From contig CABUZX010000001.1 in assembly GCA_902496185.1 (NCBI GenBank), forward strand, positions 62,001 to 126,000: a DNA stretch of 64,000 nucleotides, in the 5' to 3' direction. Positions 7,812 through 16,481 of this stretch are shown here, piece after piece. The DNA comes from an uncultured Subdoligranulum sp. Its GTDB lineage: Bacteria; Bacillota; Clostridia; Christensenellales; CAG-314. The number at the start of each line of letters is the position of its first letter. The stretch's first letter is position 1. The notes under the pieces are model-generated. The model ran no database searches, was not told where the DNA came from, and saw only the letters and a list, made by a program, of their open reading frames with translations. Both the position numbers and the translations under genes were made by a program.

Positions 7812-8160
7812 TTAAGTCCTCCCTAAGTACTTTGGCATTGTTTAAATAAACGTGATGCACTTCATCAATTTTTTGATTTGTCATAAGCATTATTCTTATG
7901 CAAAATTTTAAAGCGCCGTCATATTCATGATGAGCTAAACAAAGCAACGGAATATCGGCAACTTTCTTAATTTTTATTCTTAAACAAGTTGCTGGATTTG
8001 CGCAAGTTAAATCCTGAGTACAAGCAAAAATTATGCAACAAATTTGGTTTAAATCAAGATTGTTTTTTTGAACCAAGGTTTCGAACATTTGCAATACTGC
8101 AACTTGCATTTCTTCTTTGATATTATTGTTGATGGTTGTTGCTGCTCTTAATACAGTCAT
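7792..8160 (-). CDS. aroH: monofunctional chorismate mutase, AroH type
   Basis: Converts chorismate to prephenate on the route to Phe and Tyr. The 122-residue protein matches the trimeric Bacillus AroH fold: RAATT at the N-terminus (equivalent to RGATT, Arg7 of the Bacillus enzyme), the CTQDL segment, the glutamate in HHEYDG, the arginine in CIRIM, HVYL with its tyrosine, and VLREDL. A GGAG ribosome binding site precedes the ATG. It is the only aromatic-pathway gene here, set between the BaiN-like flavoprotein gene and cmk. Confidence 0.9.
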   Translation of the reverse strand: MTVLRAATTINNNIKEEMQVAVLQMFETLVQKNNLDLNQICCIIFACTQDLTCANPATCLRIKIKKVADIPLLCLAHHEYDGALKFCIRIMLMTNQKIDEVHHVYLNNAKVLREDLNDKYSN

Positions 8161-8163
8161 AAT

Positions 8164-9384
8164 TTACTCCATTACCGCGCTTTTACCTGCAAGAGCACCT
8201 GTTGATAAAGCAATTTGAATATTGAATCCGCCCGTAAACGCGTCAACGTCCAAAAGTTCGCCACAAACGTACAATCCGTCGATAATTTTGCTTTGCATTG
8301 TCTTTGGGGTAATTTCTTTTGTATCAATTCCACCTCTTGTCACTATTGCGCTATCGGCGTTATCAACGGCTTGTATGTCAAAAGTTAAAAATTTTATCAA
8401 ATTTAACAAACTTTTTCTTTCCGCTTGAGTGACAGAATTTGCTTGTTTTGCAGGATTAATTTTGCTTTGTTCTATTATATATTTTGCTAAAGATGCAGGT
8501 AAAAGATTATTTAAACAATTTTTAAATTCCTTATTAAGTTGTTGATTAAAGTCTCTTAAGATTCGTTTGTCGAGAGTATCTTCGTCTAAAGCCGGTTTTA
8601 AATCAATAAAAACTTTATAATTTCCTTTTTGAGCGTCATAACGGGTTGAAAGAGTCAAAACCGTAGGACCGGAAATTCCTTTGTGGGTAAACAATAATTC
8701 ACCAAATTCTTCCGCAACTTTTTTCCCGTTGCAAAAAAGCGACGCTGAAATATTTTTTAGAGTTAAGCCTGCCAAGTCGTGTTTTTGCTTGGTAATAAAT
8801 CCTACAAGCGACGGCTTTGGTTGAATAATTTTGTGACCGAATTTTTCTGCAAACAAGTATCCGTCACCGGTACTGCCCGTTGCCTGATAATAGTTTCCGC
8901 CCGTTGCCAAAACAAGTTTATCAGCATAAAAATAACCTTTATTTGTCTTTAAAACAAATTGATTATTTTCTTTTGTAACGGTAATAACGTTTGTTTCTAA
9001 ATGAATTTTTATATTGTACTCTTTAAGCTTTTTTTCAAGACATTTAATTATGTCTGAAGATTTGTCCGAAACAGGAAAGACTCTATTGCCTCGTTCTGTC
9101 TTTAGAAGACACCCGTTTTGATTAAAAAAGCGTATCGTATCTTGACAATCAAAAGCAGACAATGGCGCAAACATGAATTTTGAATTTGTTACAACGGAGT
9201 TCATAAAAATTTCCCTTGTACAATCGTTTGTTACGTTGCATCTGCCTTTGCCGGTAATAAATAACTTTTTGCCTAATTTTTCGTTTTTTTCCAATAAAAT
9301 TACGTCAGCATATTTATTGGTTAGTTTTGCTTGTATGGCTGACATCATACCGGCAGGTCCACCACCGACAATTACTAATCTCAT
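8164..9384 (-). CDS. NAD(P)/FAD-dependent oxidoreductase, HI0933/BaiN family
   Basis: A flavoprotein of 406 residues from the HI0933-like (YhiN/BaiN) family. The N-terminal dinucleotide motif GGGPAG is followed by GKKLFITGKGRCNVTN, a hallmark of the family, then TGGNYYQATGSTGDGY, and a C-terminal CGELLDVDAFTGGFNIQ block that closes the FAD site. Family members include the bile-acid reductase BaiN, but most have unknown substrates, so no substrate is assigned. The start at 9384 makes the protein begin MRLVIVGGG; its ATG shares one base with the surE stop (TAATG). Confidence 0.88.
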   Translation of the reverse strand: MRLVIVGGGPAGMMSAIQAKLTNKYADVILLEKNEKLGKKLFITGKGRCNVTNDCTREIFMNSVVTNSKFMFAPLSAFDCQDTIRFFNQNGCLLKTERGNRVFPVSDKSSDIIKCLEKKLKEYNIKIHLETNVITVTKENNQFVLKTNKGYFYADKLVLATGGNYYQATGSTGDGYLFAEKFGHKIIQPKPSLVGFITKQKHDLAGLTLKNISASLFCNGKKVAEEFGELLFTHKGISGPTVLTLSTRYDAQKGNYKVFIDLKPALDEDTLDKRILRDFNQQLNKEFKNCLNNLLPASLAKYIIEQSKINPAKQANSVTQAERKSLLNLIKFLTFDIQAVDNADSAIVTRGGIDTKEITPKTMQSKIIDGLYVCGELLDVDAFTGGFNIQIALSTGALAGKSAVME

Positions 9385-10142
9385 TAAAATTTTTCCTTTA
9401 ATATTTTTAGTAATTCGTGATCGCAAATATCAAGTTTGAGAGGTGTTACGGTTATGTAATTTTGACCTATATAATAAGCGTCGGTTTCTTCCGGCATATC
9501 AAAAGCTATGAAATCACCTTCAAGCGAAAAACCTTTTTTGTTGTTTACGAGGTCTAAATGCTCCTCGTAAACGTCTTCAAACATTTTGGTGCCGTATGGG
9601 ACTACTTTTACGCCTTTTATTTCTTCTTTTTTTGCGCATGGTACGTTTACGTTAAATACAGTACCGCTTTTGTGCGAGGAATAAAACTTATTTATATTTT
9701 GTTCCAAAAAATCACAAGTAGCGTCAAAATCAAGTAAATTTTCATCAATATGTTTACAAGCGTATGACAAAGCTATTGAGGGTTTGCCTAAAATTGCACC
9801 TTCGCTTGCTGCTCCAACCGTGCCGGAATAATAGACGTCTACAGTCAAATTAGGACCGATATTAGGGCCTGCAACAACCATATCAATATCAAGATTTAAA
9901 CATTTGAGAGCAAATCTCACACAGTCTCCCGGTGAACCTGTCAAAGAAAAAGCTTGCTTTGCACCTTTTACGAAAACTTCTTGCATATACATTGGGCGTC
10001 TAAAAGTCATACTGTGGCTAAATCCCGAACGTTGGCTGTCGGGAGCAACAACGTAAACTTCGTTGCTTTTTGATAAATAATCTACAAGAGTTTTTAGTCC
10101 TTTGCTTTGAATTCCATCGTCATTTGTTACTAATATCTTCAT
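9384..10142 (-). CDS. surE: 5'/3'-nucleotidase SurE
   Basis: A metal-dependent nucleoside monophosphatase. The N-terminal metal site is ILVTNDDGI with the paired aspartates, followed by APDSQRSG and the GTPGDCV-like TGSPGDCV block, and AGPNIG with its metal-binding asparagine. Length is 252 residues, typical. The gene is 8 nt after rluB and overlaps the flavoprotein gene by one base, consistent with an operon. Confidence 0.95.
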   Translation of the reverse strand: MKILVTNDDGIQSKGLKTLVDYLSKSNEVYVVAPDSQRSGFSHSMTFRRPMYMQEVFVKGAKQAFSLTGSPGDCVRFALKCLNLDIDMVVAGPNIGPNLTVDVYYSGTVGAASEGAILGKPSIALSYACKHIDENLLDFDATCDFLEQNINKFYSSHKSGTVFNVNVPCAKKEEIKGVKVVPYGTKMFEDVYEEHLDLVNNKKGFSLEGDFIAFDMPEETDAYYIGQNYITVTPLKLDICDHELLKILKEKF

Positions 10143-10150
10143 GATTTTAC

Positions 10151-10855
10151 CTACAAATTTAATAAATAATTTATTTCCTTGTCGTTAAGAAATCTATATT
10201 TGCCACGCGTTAAACCGCCAAGCTTTATATCGCCTTCGGCAGTACGTTTTAAAAACACGACAGTTTTGCCTATGCTTTCCAACATTTTGCGAACCTGACG
10301 GTTTCTGCCTTCCGTGATAATTATTTCCACTCGTGAAAATTTTTCGTCGCTTTCAATAAGCTTTGCTTTGGCTGGTGCTGTCTTTTTGCCGTCCAACAAA
10401 ATACCACTACGCAATTTTTGTAAGTCAGCTTCGGATATTTCTCCTTCAATTTTTGCAACGTAAGTTTTTGTTACTTTACTTTTGGGATGCGTTAATTTTT
10501 GCGCTACGTCGCCGTTTGTAGTAAGTAATAACAAGCCTTCCGTATCGTAATCTAATCTACCAACGGTAAATAAGCGTGTTTTTAGGTCAATAAGATCCAT
10601 TACAGTCTTTCTTCCAAGTTCATCTTTTGCCGTGCAAACGTAGCCTTTAGGCTTGTGCAACATTATATAATAATCTCGACTTTTATAATGTACTCTTTTG
10701 CCTTCAACGGTTACGGAATCATTGTATTCGTCAACGTCAAATCCCATCTCTGTTACTAAAATACCGTTAACTTTGACTTTTTTTCCCGCAACAAGTAGAT
10801 CTGCTCCACGTCTGCCCGACACTCCACACCCTGCTAAATATTTGTTTATTCTCAT
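10151..10855 (-). CDS. rluB: 23S rRNA pseudouridine synthase, RluB/RsuA family
   Basis: Begins with an S4 RNA-binding domain (MRINKYLAGCGVSGRR), then the pseudouridine synthase domain with the catalytic aspartate in GRLDYDTEGLLLLT and the ITEGRNRQVRKM motif. The start at 10855 is preceded by AGGTGG at good spacing; an upstream ATG would place coding sequence through a terminator stem. RluB (helix 69-adjacent U2605 in E. coli numbering) is the most likely assignment, but RsuA-family substrate choice cannot be settled from sequence. Confidence 0.88.
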   Translation of the reverse strand: MRINKYLAGCGVSGRRGADLLVAGKKVKVNGILVTEMGFDVDEYNDSVTVEGKRVHYKSRDYYIMLHKPKGYVCTAKDELGRKTVMDLIDLKTRLFTVGRLDYDTEGLLLLTTNGDVAQKLTHPKSKVTKTYVAKIEGEISEADLQKLRSGILLDGKKTAPAKAKLIESDEKFSRVEIIITEGRNRQVRKMLESIGKTVVFLKRTAEGDIKLGGLTRGKYRFLNDKEINYLLNL

Positions 10856-10865
10856 AAAACCACCT

Positions 10866-10896
10866 AAAAAAGGCAGTGCTATCAGCACTACCTTTT
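10866..10896 (-). terminator. terminator overlapping the dacF stop codon
   Basis: A 12-bp stem with one G-T wobble and a 3-nt-core loop, followed by six T on the minus strand. The last codons and the TAG stop of the upstream carboxypeptidase gene form the left arm. It separates that gene from rluB. Confidence 0.85.
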
Positions 10897-11925
10897 AATA
10901 ATACTTAATTTTTGAGAAAAAAGCAACTTATTGGCAAACAATATTTTTAATTCAGGATTATTTATATCATCTGATTCAATCGTTGTATCTATTAAATCGT
11001 TTTCACTTCCGTCAATTTTTAAAACCGCTTGTAAGGTTTTGTCACATCTATAAAAAACGTTTTTATAATTTTCGGATGTGTAAATTTTATTTTTAGGCAC
11101 GATAGTTTGTAAAGAGTAGTTACTAAATCCGTATTCAAGTAAGGTCTTTGTCTCTTCAAACATTGGTCCGCAGTTTAAAACAACACATACCAATTGCATA
11201 CCATTTTTTGTTGCACTACCGACAAAACATCTACCGGATTTTTTTGTATAACCGGTTTTTACGCCGTCGGCAAATTCAAAATTATTTAAAAGTTTATTTT
11301 TGTTATACAAAACACGATAATTTTCTCTATCAGTACTACCTATTTTTGCCGATTTTGAGCTTACTATGTCACAAAAAGTATCATTAGTTAAAGCATAACA
11401 AGTAATTATAGCAAGATCATAAGGTGTCGTATAGTGTTCATTTGCGTCTAATCCGTGCGGTGTTACAAAATTACTATTTGTTGCCCCTATTGAAACGGCT
11501 TTTTGATTCATCATTTTGGCGAAATTTTCGAGAGAACCTGCAACGTGTAAAGCTAAAGCAACAGCGCAATCATTTCCGCTCCTTAACATTAATCCGTATA
11601 GTAATTCCAAAACAGTCAATTCTTCATTGGGTTTTAAATATATGCTACTACCTTCCACTCCGACAGCCTCTTTTGGTATAATGACAATGTCTTCCTGATT
11701 GCAATTATCCAAAACAGTGATAGCCGTCAATATTTTAGTACAGCTTGCCATAGGCATTTTTTTATCTTTATTTTTTTCAAATAAAATTCTTTTAGATGTT
11801 TTTTCCATCAAAACTGCCCCGGAAGCACTTGTAGAAATGCTACTCGCACAAACCTTTTTAGCAAAAAAATTAAACGTTATGCCTATTGAAAAAACCAATA
11901 AAAGGATTATAAATAATTTTTTCAT
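10888..11925 (-). CDS. dacF: D-alanyl-D-alanine carboxypeptidase, DacF-like, copy 1
   Basis: A serine carboxypeptidase of the S11 family that trims peptidoglycan stem peptides. Residues 1-28 form a signal peptide. The three penicillin-binding motifs are SCTK at 61-64 (the second position is Cys rather than Met), SGN at 116-118 and KTG at 223-225. A second, longer family member lies at 15250-16419. No Shine-Dalgarno is visible; the ATG lies 5 nt after the ytfJ stop, so translation may be coupled. In B. subtilis DacF acts in the spore cortex, which would fit the sporulation genes nearby, but a vegetative role is equally possible. Confidence 0.88.
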   Translation of the reverse strand: MKKLFIILLLVFSIGITFNFFAKKVCASSISTSASGAVLMEKTSKRILFEKNKDKKMPMASCTKILTAITVLDNCNQEDIVIIPKEAVGVEGSSIYLKPNEELTVLELLYGLMLRSGNDCAVALALHVAGSLENFAKMMNQKAVSIGATNSNFVTPHGLDANEHYTTPYDLAIITCYALTNDTFCDIVSSKSAKIGSTDRENYRVLYNKNKLLNNFEFADGVKTGYTKKSGRCFVGSATKNGMQLVCVVLNCGPMFEETKTLLEYGFSNYSLQTIVPKNKIYTSENYKNVFYRCDKTLQAVLKIDGSENDLIDTTIESDDINNPELKILFANKLLFSQKLSIIKR

Positions 11926-11930
11926 ATAAT

Positions 11931-12305
11931 TTATTTTTTTAAGGCGTCAATCAAAGACCCTGCAACGTCAACTACTTTTTCAAGAGCACTTTCTTCTTCG
12001 AATTTAATCAATTTTATTCCGTCTTTGTTTGTGATTAAAAAGCCAACGGGACTTAACGTTGCGCCACCACCGCTACCGCCTGCAAAATTTGAATCACCTT
12101 CAGTTTGTTTTTTCTTTTTATCGTACTCTCCGCCACCAGCAACAAATGCGAAAGATACTTGCGATATCGGCAAAATCGTACTTCCGTCAGAGCTGATAAA
12201 TGGTTGCCCCAAAATAGTATTTGTTTCCGCTGCTTTTTTGATATTAATGATAGACGATTCAACTATTTGTTCAATTGGATTTTGAGTATAATTTTGAACT
12301 TGCAT
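11931..12305 (-). CDS. ytfJ: sporulation protein YtfJ (GerW family)
   Basis: The 124-residue protein has the family pattern: an N-terminal helix with PIEQIVESSI, the QPFISSDGSTILPIS strand block, a glycine-rich centre (FVAGGGEY, GGSGGGATLSP), then VGFLITNKDGIKL. GerW affects spore germination in Bacillus. The neighbours ytfI (upstream, overlapping by 35 nt) and the DacF-like gene (downstream) fit the same order in other spore formers. A clear AAGGAGAG ribosome binding site precedes the start. Confidence 0.92.
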   Translation of the reverse strand: MQVQNYTQNPIEQIVESSIINIKKAAETNTILGQPFISSDGSTILPISQVSFAFVAGGGEYDKKKKQTEGDSNFAGGSGGGATLSPVGFLITNKDGIKLIKFEEESALEKVVDVAGSLIDALKK

Positions 12306-12813
12306 TTTTCTCTCCTTGTTTATTACTTAATTGATGTTTAATCCATTCCTTTATTAATAAGAATATTGAACTATACACAGATAAGTACATTGATATTTTT
12401 GAATAATAATTATTAACCTTAATCTTCATCTTAGTATTTGTAAAATAATTTTTTAAACCGACTTCTGCCATGTACAAAACTGCACAAAGAGCGCTAATTC
12501 CTTTAACGTATTTTGAGTATTCTATTAAATCTATATCAACGTTTATTATAGAAGTAATACCCCTTATTGCTTTGATTATCCAAGTGTTTTTCGGTTTTGA
12601 AAACTTAATTTCATCAAACTTAATTAATTTTTTTTTGATTGTATATATTTCTATTTGCTTATTGTTTAGATCAACTTTTATATTTGCTAAATTTATTATA
12701 AAAAATATTTTTAACTGTAAATATAACGTATTATTTTGCTTTTCAAAGCTGATTCGTAAATTGGCAACAATAGGCACTACTAAAAATATTATTGAAAATA
12801 TTAACAGTATCAT
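12271..12813 (-). CDS. ytfI: DUF2953 membrane-associated protein, YtfI-like
   Basis: A basic, Ile/Lys-rich protein of 180 residues with an N-terminal membrane segment (residues about 1-19) and a second hydrophobic stretch in the C-terminal half. Sequence similarity to YtfI (DUF2953) is weak by eye, so the call rests mostly on position directly upstream of ytfJ, the Bacillus arrangement. I start at 12813. The longer open frame starting at 12870 would translate the scpB terminator hairpin, so it is not credible. There is no clear Shine-Dalgarno. Confidence 0.55.
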   Translation of the reverse strand: MILLIFSIIFLVVPIVANLRISFEKQNNTLYLQLKIFFIINLANIKVDLNNKQIEIYTIKKKLIKFDEIKFSKPKNTWIIKAIRGITSIINVDIDLIEYSKYVKGISALCAVLYMAEVGLKNYFTNTKMKIKVNNYYSKISMYLSVYSSIFLLIKEWIKHQLSNKQGEKNASSKLYSKSN

Positions 12814-12833
12814 ACTATTAGTTTTTTTAAAAG

Positions 12834-12868
12834 CAAAAAAAATATGCGTTAAATTTAGCGCATATTTC
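12834..12868 (-). terminator. terminator after scpB
   Basis: A stem of at least 9 bp (AAATATGCG with CGCATATTT, inner palindrome TAAATTTA) followed by eight T on the minus strand, 28 nt past the scpB stop. Confidence 0.88.
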
Positions 12869-12895
12869 AATTTGTTTTTAATTTTTATGTTTTTA

Positions 12896-13549
12896 TTATT
12901 CTACGACAATAACGTCGTTTTCATCTTGCAAAAATTCAGGTAAATCATCTTTGTCTATGTTAAAGTTTTTATCCCTATTGCTATTATAAAAATCACCTTG
13001 TACAGTTTGCCCTATTACGGAAATTTCTTTCAAGCGGTCGATAAGATCTTCATATTTTGGCAATTGTTCAACGCTGACAAGGTCAAAACGCTTTAAAAAT
13101 TCATCAGTAGTACCAAATAATAACGGTTTACCTATAGAATCTTTACGACCAAGAATTTTTATCATATTGAGTTTTGAAAGATTACTTACAGCGTAAGAAC
13201 AATCCACCCCTCTCATTTCCTCAACTTCAAGCCTTGTAATGGGTTGCTTGTAGGCAATAATAGCCAAAGTTTCCAACATGGCTTTTGTGAGCTCCTTTTC
13301 TCTAATAGGATTTAATACCATAGAAACTTCATTGACGTATTTTGAGTTTGATGCAAATTGTAATTTGCCGTTAAATCGCATCAAATTTATACCACAGTCA
13401 TCAGTATATCTTTGCGCAAGAATTTCTACTGCTTGCAAAAGTTCATCTTCCGTAATTTCTAACTTTTCGCAAATATCTTTTTCTTCAACGGCATTTCCTG
13501 CGACGAACAAAATAGATTCAATTATATTAGCTAACTTCGTTATATTCAA
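12896..13549 (-). CDS. scpB: segregation and condensation protein ScpB
   Basis: The winged-helix partner of the SMC-ScpA complex that organises chromosomes. The 217-residue sequence has the family block ALETLAIIAYKQPITRLEVEEMRGVD split here as AIIAYKQPITRLEVEE and RGVDCSYAVSNL. The start codon is TTG, preceded by GAGGAAGG at about 8 nt. The C-terminus is acidic. It overlaps scpA by 23 nt, and a terminator follows. Confidence 0.95.
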   Translation of the reverse strand: MNITKLANIIESILFVAGNAVEEKDICEKLEITEDELLQAVEILAQRYTDDCGINLMRFNGKLQFASNSKYVNEVSMVLNPIREKELTKAMLETLAIIAYKQPITRLEVEEMRGVDCSYAVSNLSKLNMIKILGRKDSIGKPLLFGTTDEFLKRFDLVSVEQLPKYEDLIDRLKEISVIGQTVQGDFYNSNRDKNFNIDKDDLPEFLQDENDVIVVE

Positions 13550-14360
13550 AATTTATACCTTCCTCGCCATCTTCAAAATTTTTAATTACAAAAATATCAG
13601 TAAAATGATCTTTTTGATTTGTTCGTATAAGTTGATGTTTTGCAAGCTCTAAAACGGCTGAAAAAGTCACAACAATTTCACTACGCGTAGTATCTTCTGA
13701 AAACAATTCAAAAAAACTCACCTCATTTTGCCTGCGTAATTTATCTACCAAAAAAGTTATTTTGTCTTTTACAGAAAAACTTTCTTTTTTGATTTCTCTG
13801 ATAACGTTTTTATCAATTTCTCTTAATTCTACTTTATTGAGAATGGATGCAAATGCATTAAGTAAATTATTTAAGGAAAAATCTTTTAAGCTATATCTTA
13901 CCTCTTCTGATTGTTTACTGGGTTCTTTAAACAATCTATCGGGATTTTCGATAGTTTTTAATTCTTCCGCAGCTTCCTTAAGCAACTTATATTCTTCCAA
14001 CTGCCTTATAAAGAGTTTTTTTGGCGAATCATAATCATTTTCTTCCAGACCAGGCATTATTGGCAACATATCGTGTGATTTAATTTCCATAAGAGTTGCG
14101 GCAATAAACATATATTCACTTGCCTTATCTATGTCAAGAAAATCCACTTGATCCAAATATTGCAAAAATTGGTCCGTAACCTCTGAAATAAATATATCTT
14201 TTATTTCTATTTTTGCATCATTTACTAATTTGAGCAATAAATCCATCGGGCCCGAAAAGTTTTTTATGTTTAAGGAAAGAGAATTTTTTGCTGTAAATTC
14301 TCCCATATCTTCAACTTCTTCCACTTGTTGCTGTTCAATGAGGCTATCATTATCTTTCAT
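13527..14360 (-). CDS. scpA: segregation and condensation protein ScpA
   Basis: The kleisin subunit that bridges the SMC heads. Family blocks seen are FSGPMDLLLKLVNDAKIEI, EYMFIAATLMEIKSHDMLP and the C-terminal winged-helix region FFELFSEDTTRSEIVVTFSAVLE split over residues 215-240. I start at the ATG at 14360, which has GGAG 6 nt upstream; the open frame extends four codons further only through a TTG that lies inside that binding site. Length is 277 residues. Confidence 0.94.
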   Translation of the reverse strand: MKDNDSLIEQQQVEEVEDMGEFTAKNSLSLNIKNFSGPMDLLLKLVNDAKIEIKDIFISEVTDQFLQYLDQVDFLDIDKASEYMFIAATLMEIKSHDMLPIMPGLEENDYDSPKKLFIRQLEEYKLLKEAAEELKTIENPDRLFKEPSKQSEEVRYSLKDFSLNNLLNAFASILNKVELREIDKNVIREIKKESFSVKDKITFLVDKLRRQNEVSFFELFSEDTTRSEIVVTFSAVLELAKHQLIRTNQKDHFTDIFVIKNFEDGEEGINFEYNEVS

Positions 14361-14382
14361 ACAAAACTCCAACTCTATTTAA

Positions 14383-15129
14383 TTATAAACCAAACAAACC
14401 CCAAAAAGACATCAATCCATTTCGTATCCAAGTTCCGACATACGAAACATATAAGGTCAGCGGAGATAAATCCATACCAAAAATTCGTTCTGTCACATAA
14501 CCAAACAAAATTAATCCCATAAGAATTATTCCGCCGTTTCTACGCAAAAATTCTACTATTCCGTTTGCAGGAAACAAGGTATCCAACAATCTGAAACCGT
14601 CCAATGGGTACAGCGGAATAAGATTGAAAAGGAAAAAATTTATATTGAATATCATTCCATAAAAAAGGAAGTATTCTAATAATAGGTAGACGTAAAACCA
14701 AGCATTATAATCAACGGGCATTGGTAATAAATGAAACAAACTATATAGCAAGGAAAATATTATTGCAAAAATAATATTGGTAGTAACGCCTGCTATTGAC
14801 GTTTCTATCATGCCTTTTTTTCTATTTTCAAAATTATTAGGGTCGATAGGTACGGGTTTTGCCCAACCAAATCCAACCAAAAACATCATTATTATACCTA
14901 TGGGGTCAAAGTGTTTAAACGGATTAGGCGTCAATCTACCGGCGTATTGAGCGGTAAAATCCCCGTTTTTTTTGGCGGCAAAAGCGTGCGCCATTTCATG
15001 AAATGATAATGCAATCATTAAGGCAAAACAAAAAGCCAATACTGACAAAACCATACAAAGTATAGCTTCAAAATTTGATAAATATTTAGAATAATAATTT
15101 AAAGTATCAACAGCTAAAGATATTACCAT
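14383..15129 (-). CDS. site-2 protease family (M50) membrane metallopeptidase
   Basis: A polytopic intramembrane protease of 248 residues. The zinc motif HEMAH lies in the first hydrophobic core (SFHEMAHAFAA) and the third ligand is in PLYPLDGFRL. Five to six membrane segments are visible. Its substrate is unknown; SpoIVFB-like and RseP-like relatives cleave anti-sigma or pro-sigma factors, but this shorter subgroup, usually found beside scpA, has no assigned substrate. No Shine-Dalgarno is present, and a consensus promoter ends exactly 6 nt before the ATG, so the mRNA is probably leaderless. Confidence 0.9.
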   Translation of the reverse strand: MVISLAVDTLNYYSKYLSNFEAILCMVLSVLAFCFALMIALSFHEMAHAFAAKKNGDFTAQYAGRLTPNPFKHFDPIGIIMMFLVGFGWAKPVPIDPNNFENRKKGMIETSIAGVTTNIIFAIIFSLLYSLFHLLPMPVDYNAWFYVYLLLEYFLFYGMIFNINFFLFNLIPLYPLDGFRLLDTLFPANGIVEFLRRNGGIILMGLILFGYVTERIFGMDLSPLTLYVSYVGTWIRNGLMSFWGLFGL

Positions 15130-15135
15130 AAAATT

Positions 15136-15164
15136 ATTATAACCAAAACAATATTTTTTTGCAA
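15136..15164 (-). promoter_or_regulatory. sigma-A promoter positioned for a leaderless M50-scpA-scpB mRNA
   Basis: TTGCAA at 15159-15164, 17-nt spacer, TATAAT at 15136-15141. Only AATTTT separates the -10 box from the ATG at 15129, so +1 should fall on the start codon. Confidence 0.8.
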
Positions 15165-15203
15165 CTATTTAAAAGGAATAATCCATAATTCAAAAAAAGT
15201 AAC

Positions 15204-15239
15204 AAAAAAAAGTATCAAAAACTTTAAGATACTTTTTTT
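15204..15239. terminator. terminator after the second DacF-like gene
   Basis: A 12-bp stem (15205-15216 with 15228-15239) with an 11-nt loop and A/T runs on both sides, so it can act in either direction. It lies 10 nt past the stop of the 15250-16419 gene. Confidence 0.88.
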
Positions 15240-15249
15240 GCTTGTATTA

Positions 15250-16419
15250 TTACCATTGTTTTATTATTTCTTCTATAGAATCAAAATAAGATTTCTTTTT
15301 AACGTCCATTGTCGAAATAAGTGGTGTTTGAGCGATAACTTCTCCTTTTTTAATCAAAAATGCAGTTCCGACTGTTTCTCCAAGATAAAAAGGTGCGGAC
15401 GTTTTATTAAATTCTGTTACAACTGAAATTTCTTCCCCTGTTTCGCCTTTCTTTAAAAAAGCAGTTAAATTGTTTTGTGGTTTAACTTCCAAAACCTTTG
15501 ATTTTCCGTTGTTGATTTTTGTTTCAATAACTGTTTCTTTGTTTAAATATACCTTAGTATTGAAATTTGCAAAACCGTAATTAAACATTTGAGAAACTTC
15601 AGCGAATCTTGTTTTGCTGTCGGGTTCTGCCAGCACGCAAGCAATTAAACGTGTGTCTCCACGTTTTGCAGTAGCGCAAAGACAATGATGGGCTTCGTTG
15701 GTATATCCTGTTTTGCCACCGTCGCATCCTTCATAAAATTTAACAAGTTTGTTTGTATTTGTCAAAGAAGTTATACGTCCTGACGGATGTTGAAAATCAT
15801 CCATCCAAATGGTGCTGTAGTCAAAATAGTTATTGTTTTGATGAATTAAAGCAAAAAACATTTTTACGCAGTCTATAGCGCATGAATATTGGTTTAAAGC
15901 AGGCAGTCCCGTACAATTTACAAAATTAGTAGCTTTTAAGTCAAGTTGAAGTGCTTTTTTGTTCATTTCAGATACAAAGTTTTCAACATCGCCATAAAGA
16001 TGTTCGGCAAGAGCAACACAACTGTCGTTTGCAGATGCAACTACTATAGTTTTTATAAGATCGCCAACCTTGTGAACACTTTGCGCGTCTAAAAATGCTT
16101 GACTTCCTCCCATCCCTGCAGCAGTTTGACTTACGGTTACTTCGTCGTCAAGTTTTAGTTTTCCTGCGTTTATATTATCATAAATTACTAACAAGGTCAT
16201 TATTTTTGTCATACTTGCAATCGGTCGCTTGTCAGTTGCGTTTTTTTGATAAATAATATAACCCGTATCTCCGTCTGCAAGTACGCACGATACAGCGTTT
16301 TGCCCCAAAACAAAAGTAGACTCATTAGATGTTTTGGCAAAAACTTCTTTTTGTGGTAAAAAACAAGTCAAACAAATTGCAAATAAAAGCGCAAAAAATG
16401 CTATGCTGATTTTTTTCAT
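15250..16419 (-). CDS. D-alanyl-D-alanine carboxypeptidase, DacF-like, copy 2
   Basis: An S11-family carboxypeptidase of 389 residues with a signal peptide at about 1-28. The active-site motifs are SMTK at 69-72, SAN at 129-131 and KTG at 236-238. After the catalytic domain a further beta-rich domain of roughly 90 residues and a short C-terminal helix (SIEEIIKQW) could hold it at the membrane surface. AAGGAG precedes the ATG. It has its own terminator and is separated from the leaderless site-2 protease gene, so it is probably a single-gene unit or the end of the spoIVB/spoIIM region. Confidence 0.92.
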   Translation of the reverse strand: MKKISIAFFALLFAICLTCFLPQKEVFAKTSNESTFVLGQNAVSCVLADGDTGYIIYQKNATDKRPIASMTKIMTLLVIYDNINAGKLKLDDEVTVSQTAAGMGGSQAFLDAQSVHKVGDLIKTIVVASANDSCVALAEHLYGDVENFVSEMNKKALQLDLKATNFVNCTGLPALNQYSCAIDCVKMFFALIHQNNNYFDYSTIWMDDFQHPSGRITSLTNTNKLVKFYEGCDGGKTGYTNEAHHCLCATAKRGDTRLIACVLAEPDSKTRFAEVSQMFNYGFANFNTKVYLNKETVIETKINNGKSKVLEVKPQNNLTAFLKKGETGEEISVVTEFNKTSAPFYLGETVGTAFLIKKGEVIAQTPLISTMDVKKKSYFDSIEEIIKQW

Positions 16420-16481
16420 TAATAAACTCCTTTTTGCTTTTAGTGTTTACAACTGACAAAAATTTATGTGCTTTTATATTA

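Noticed and set aside
12814..12870. Longer start for the YtfI-like gene at 12870
   Set aside because: The extra 19 codons would be a translation of the scpB terminator hairpin and its T tract.
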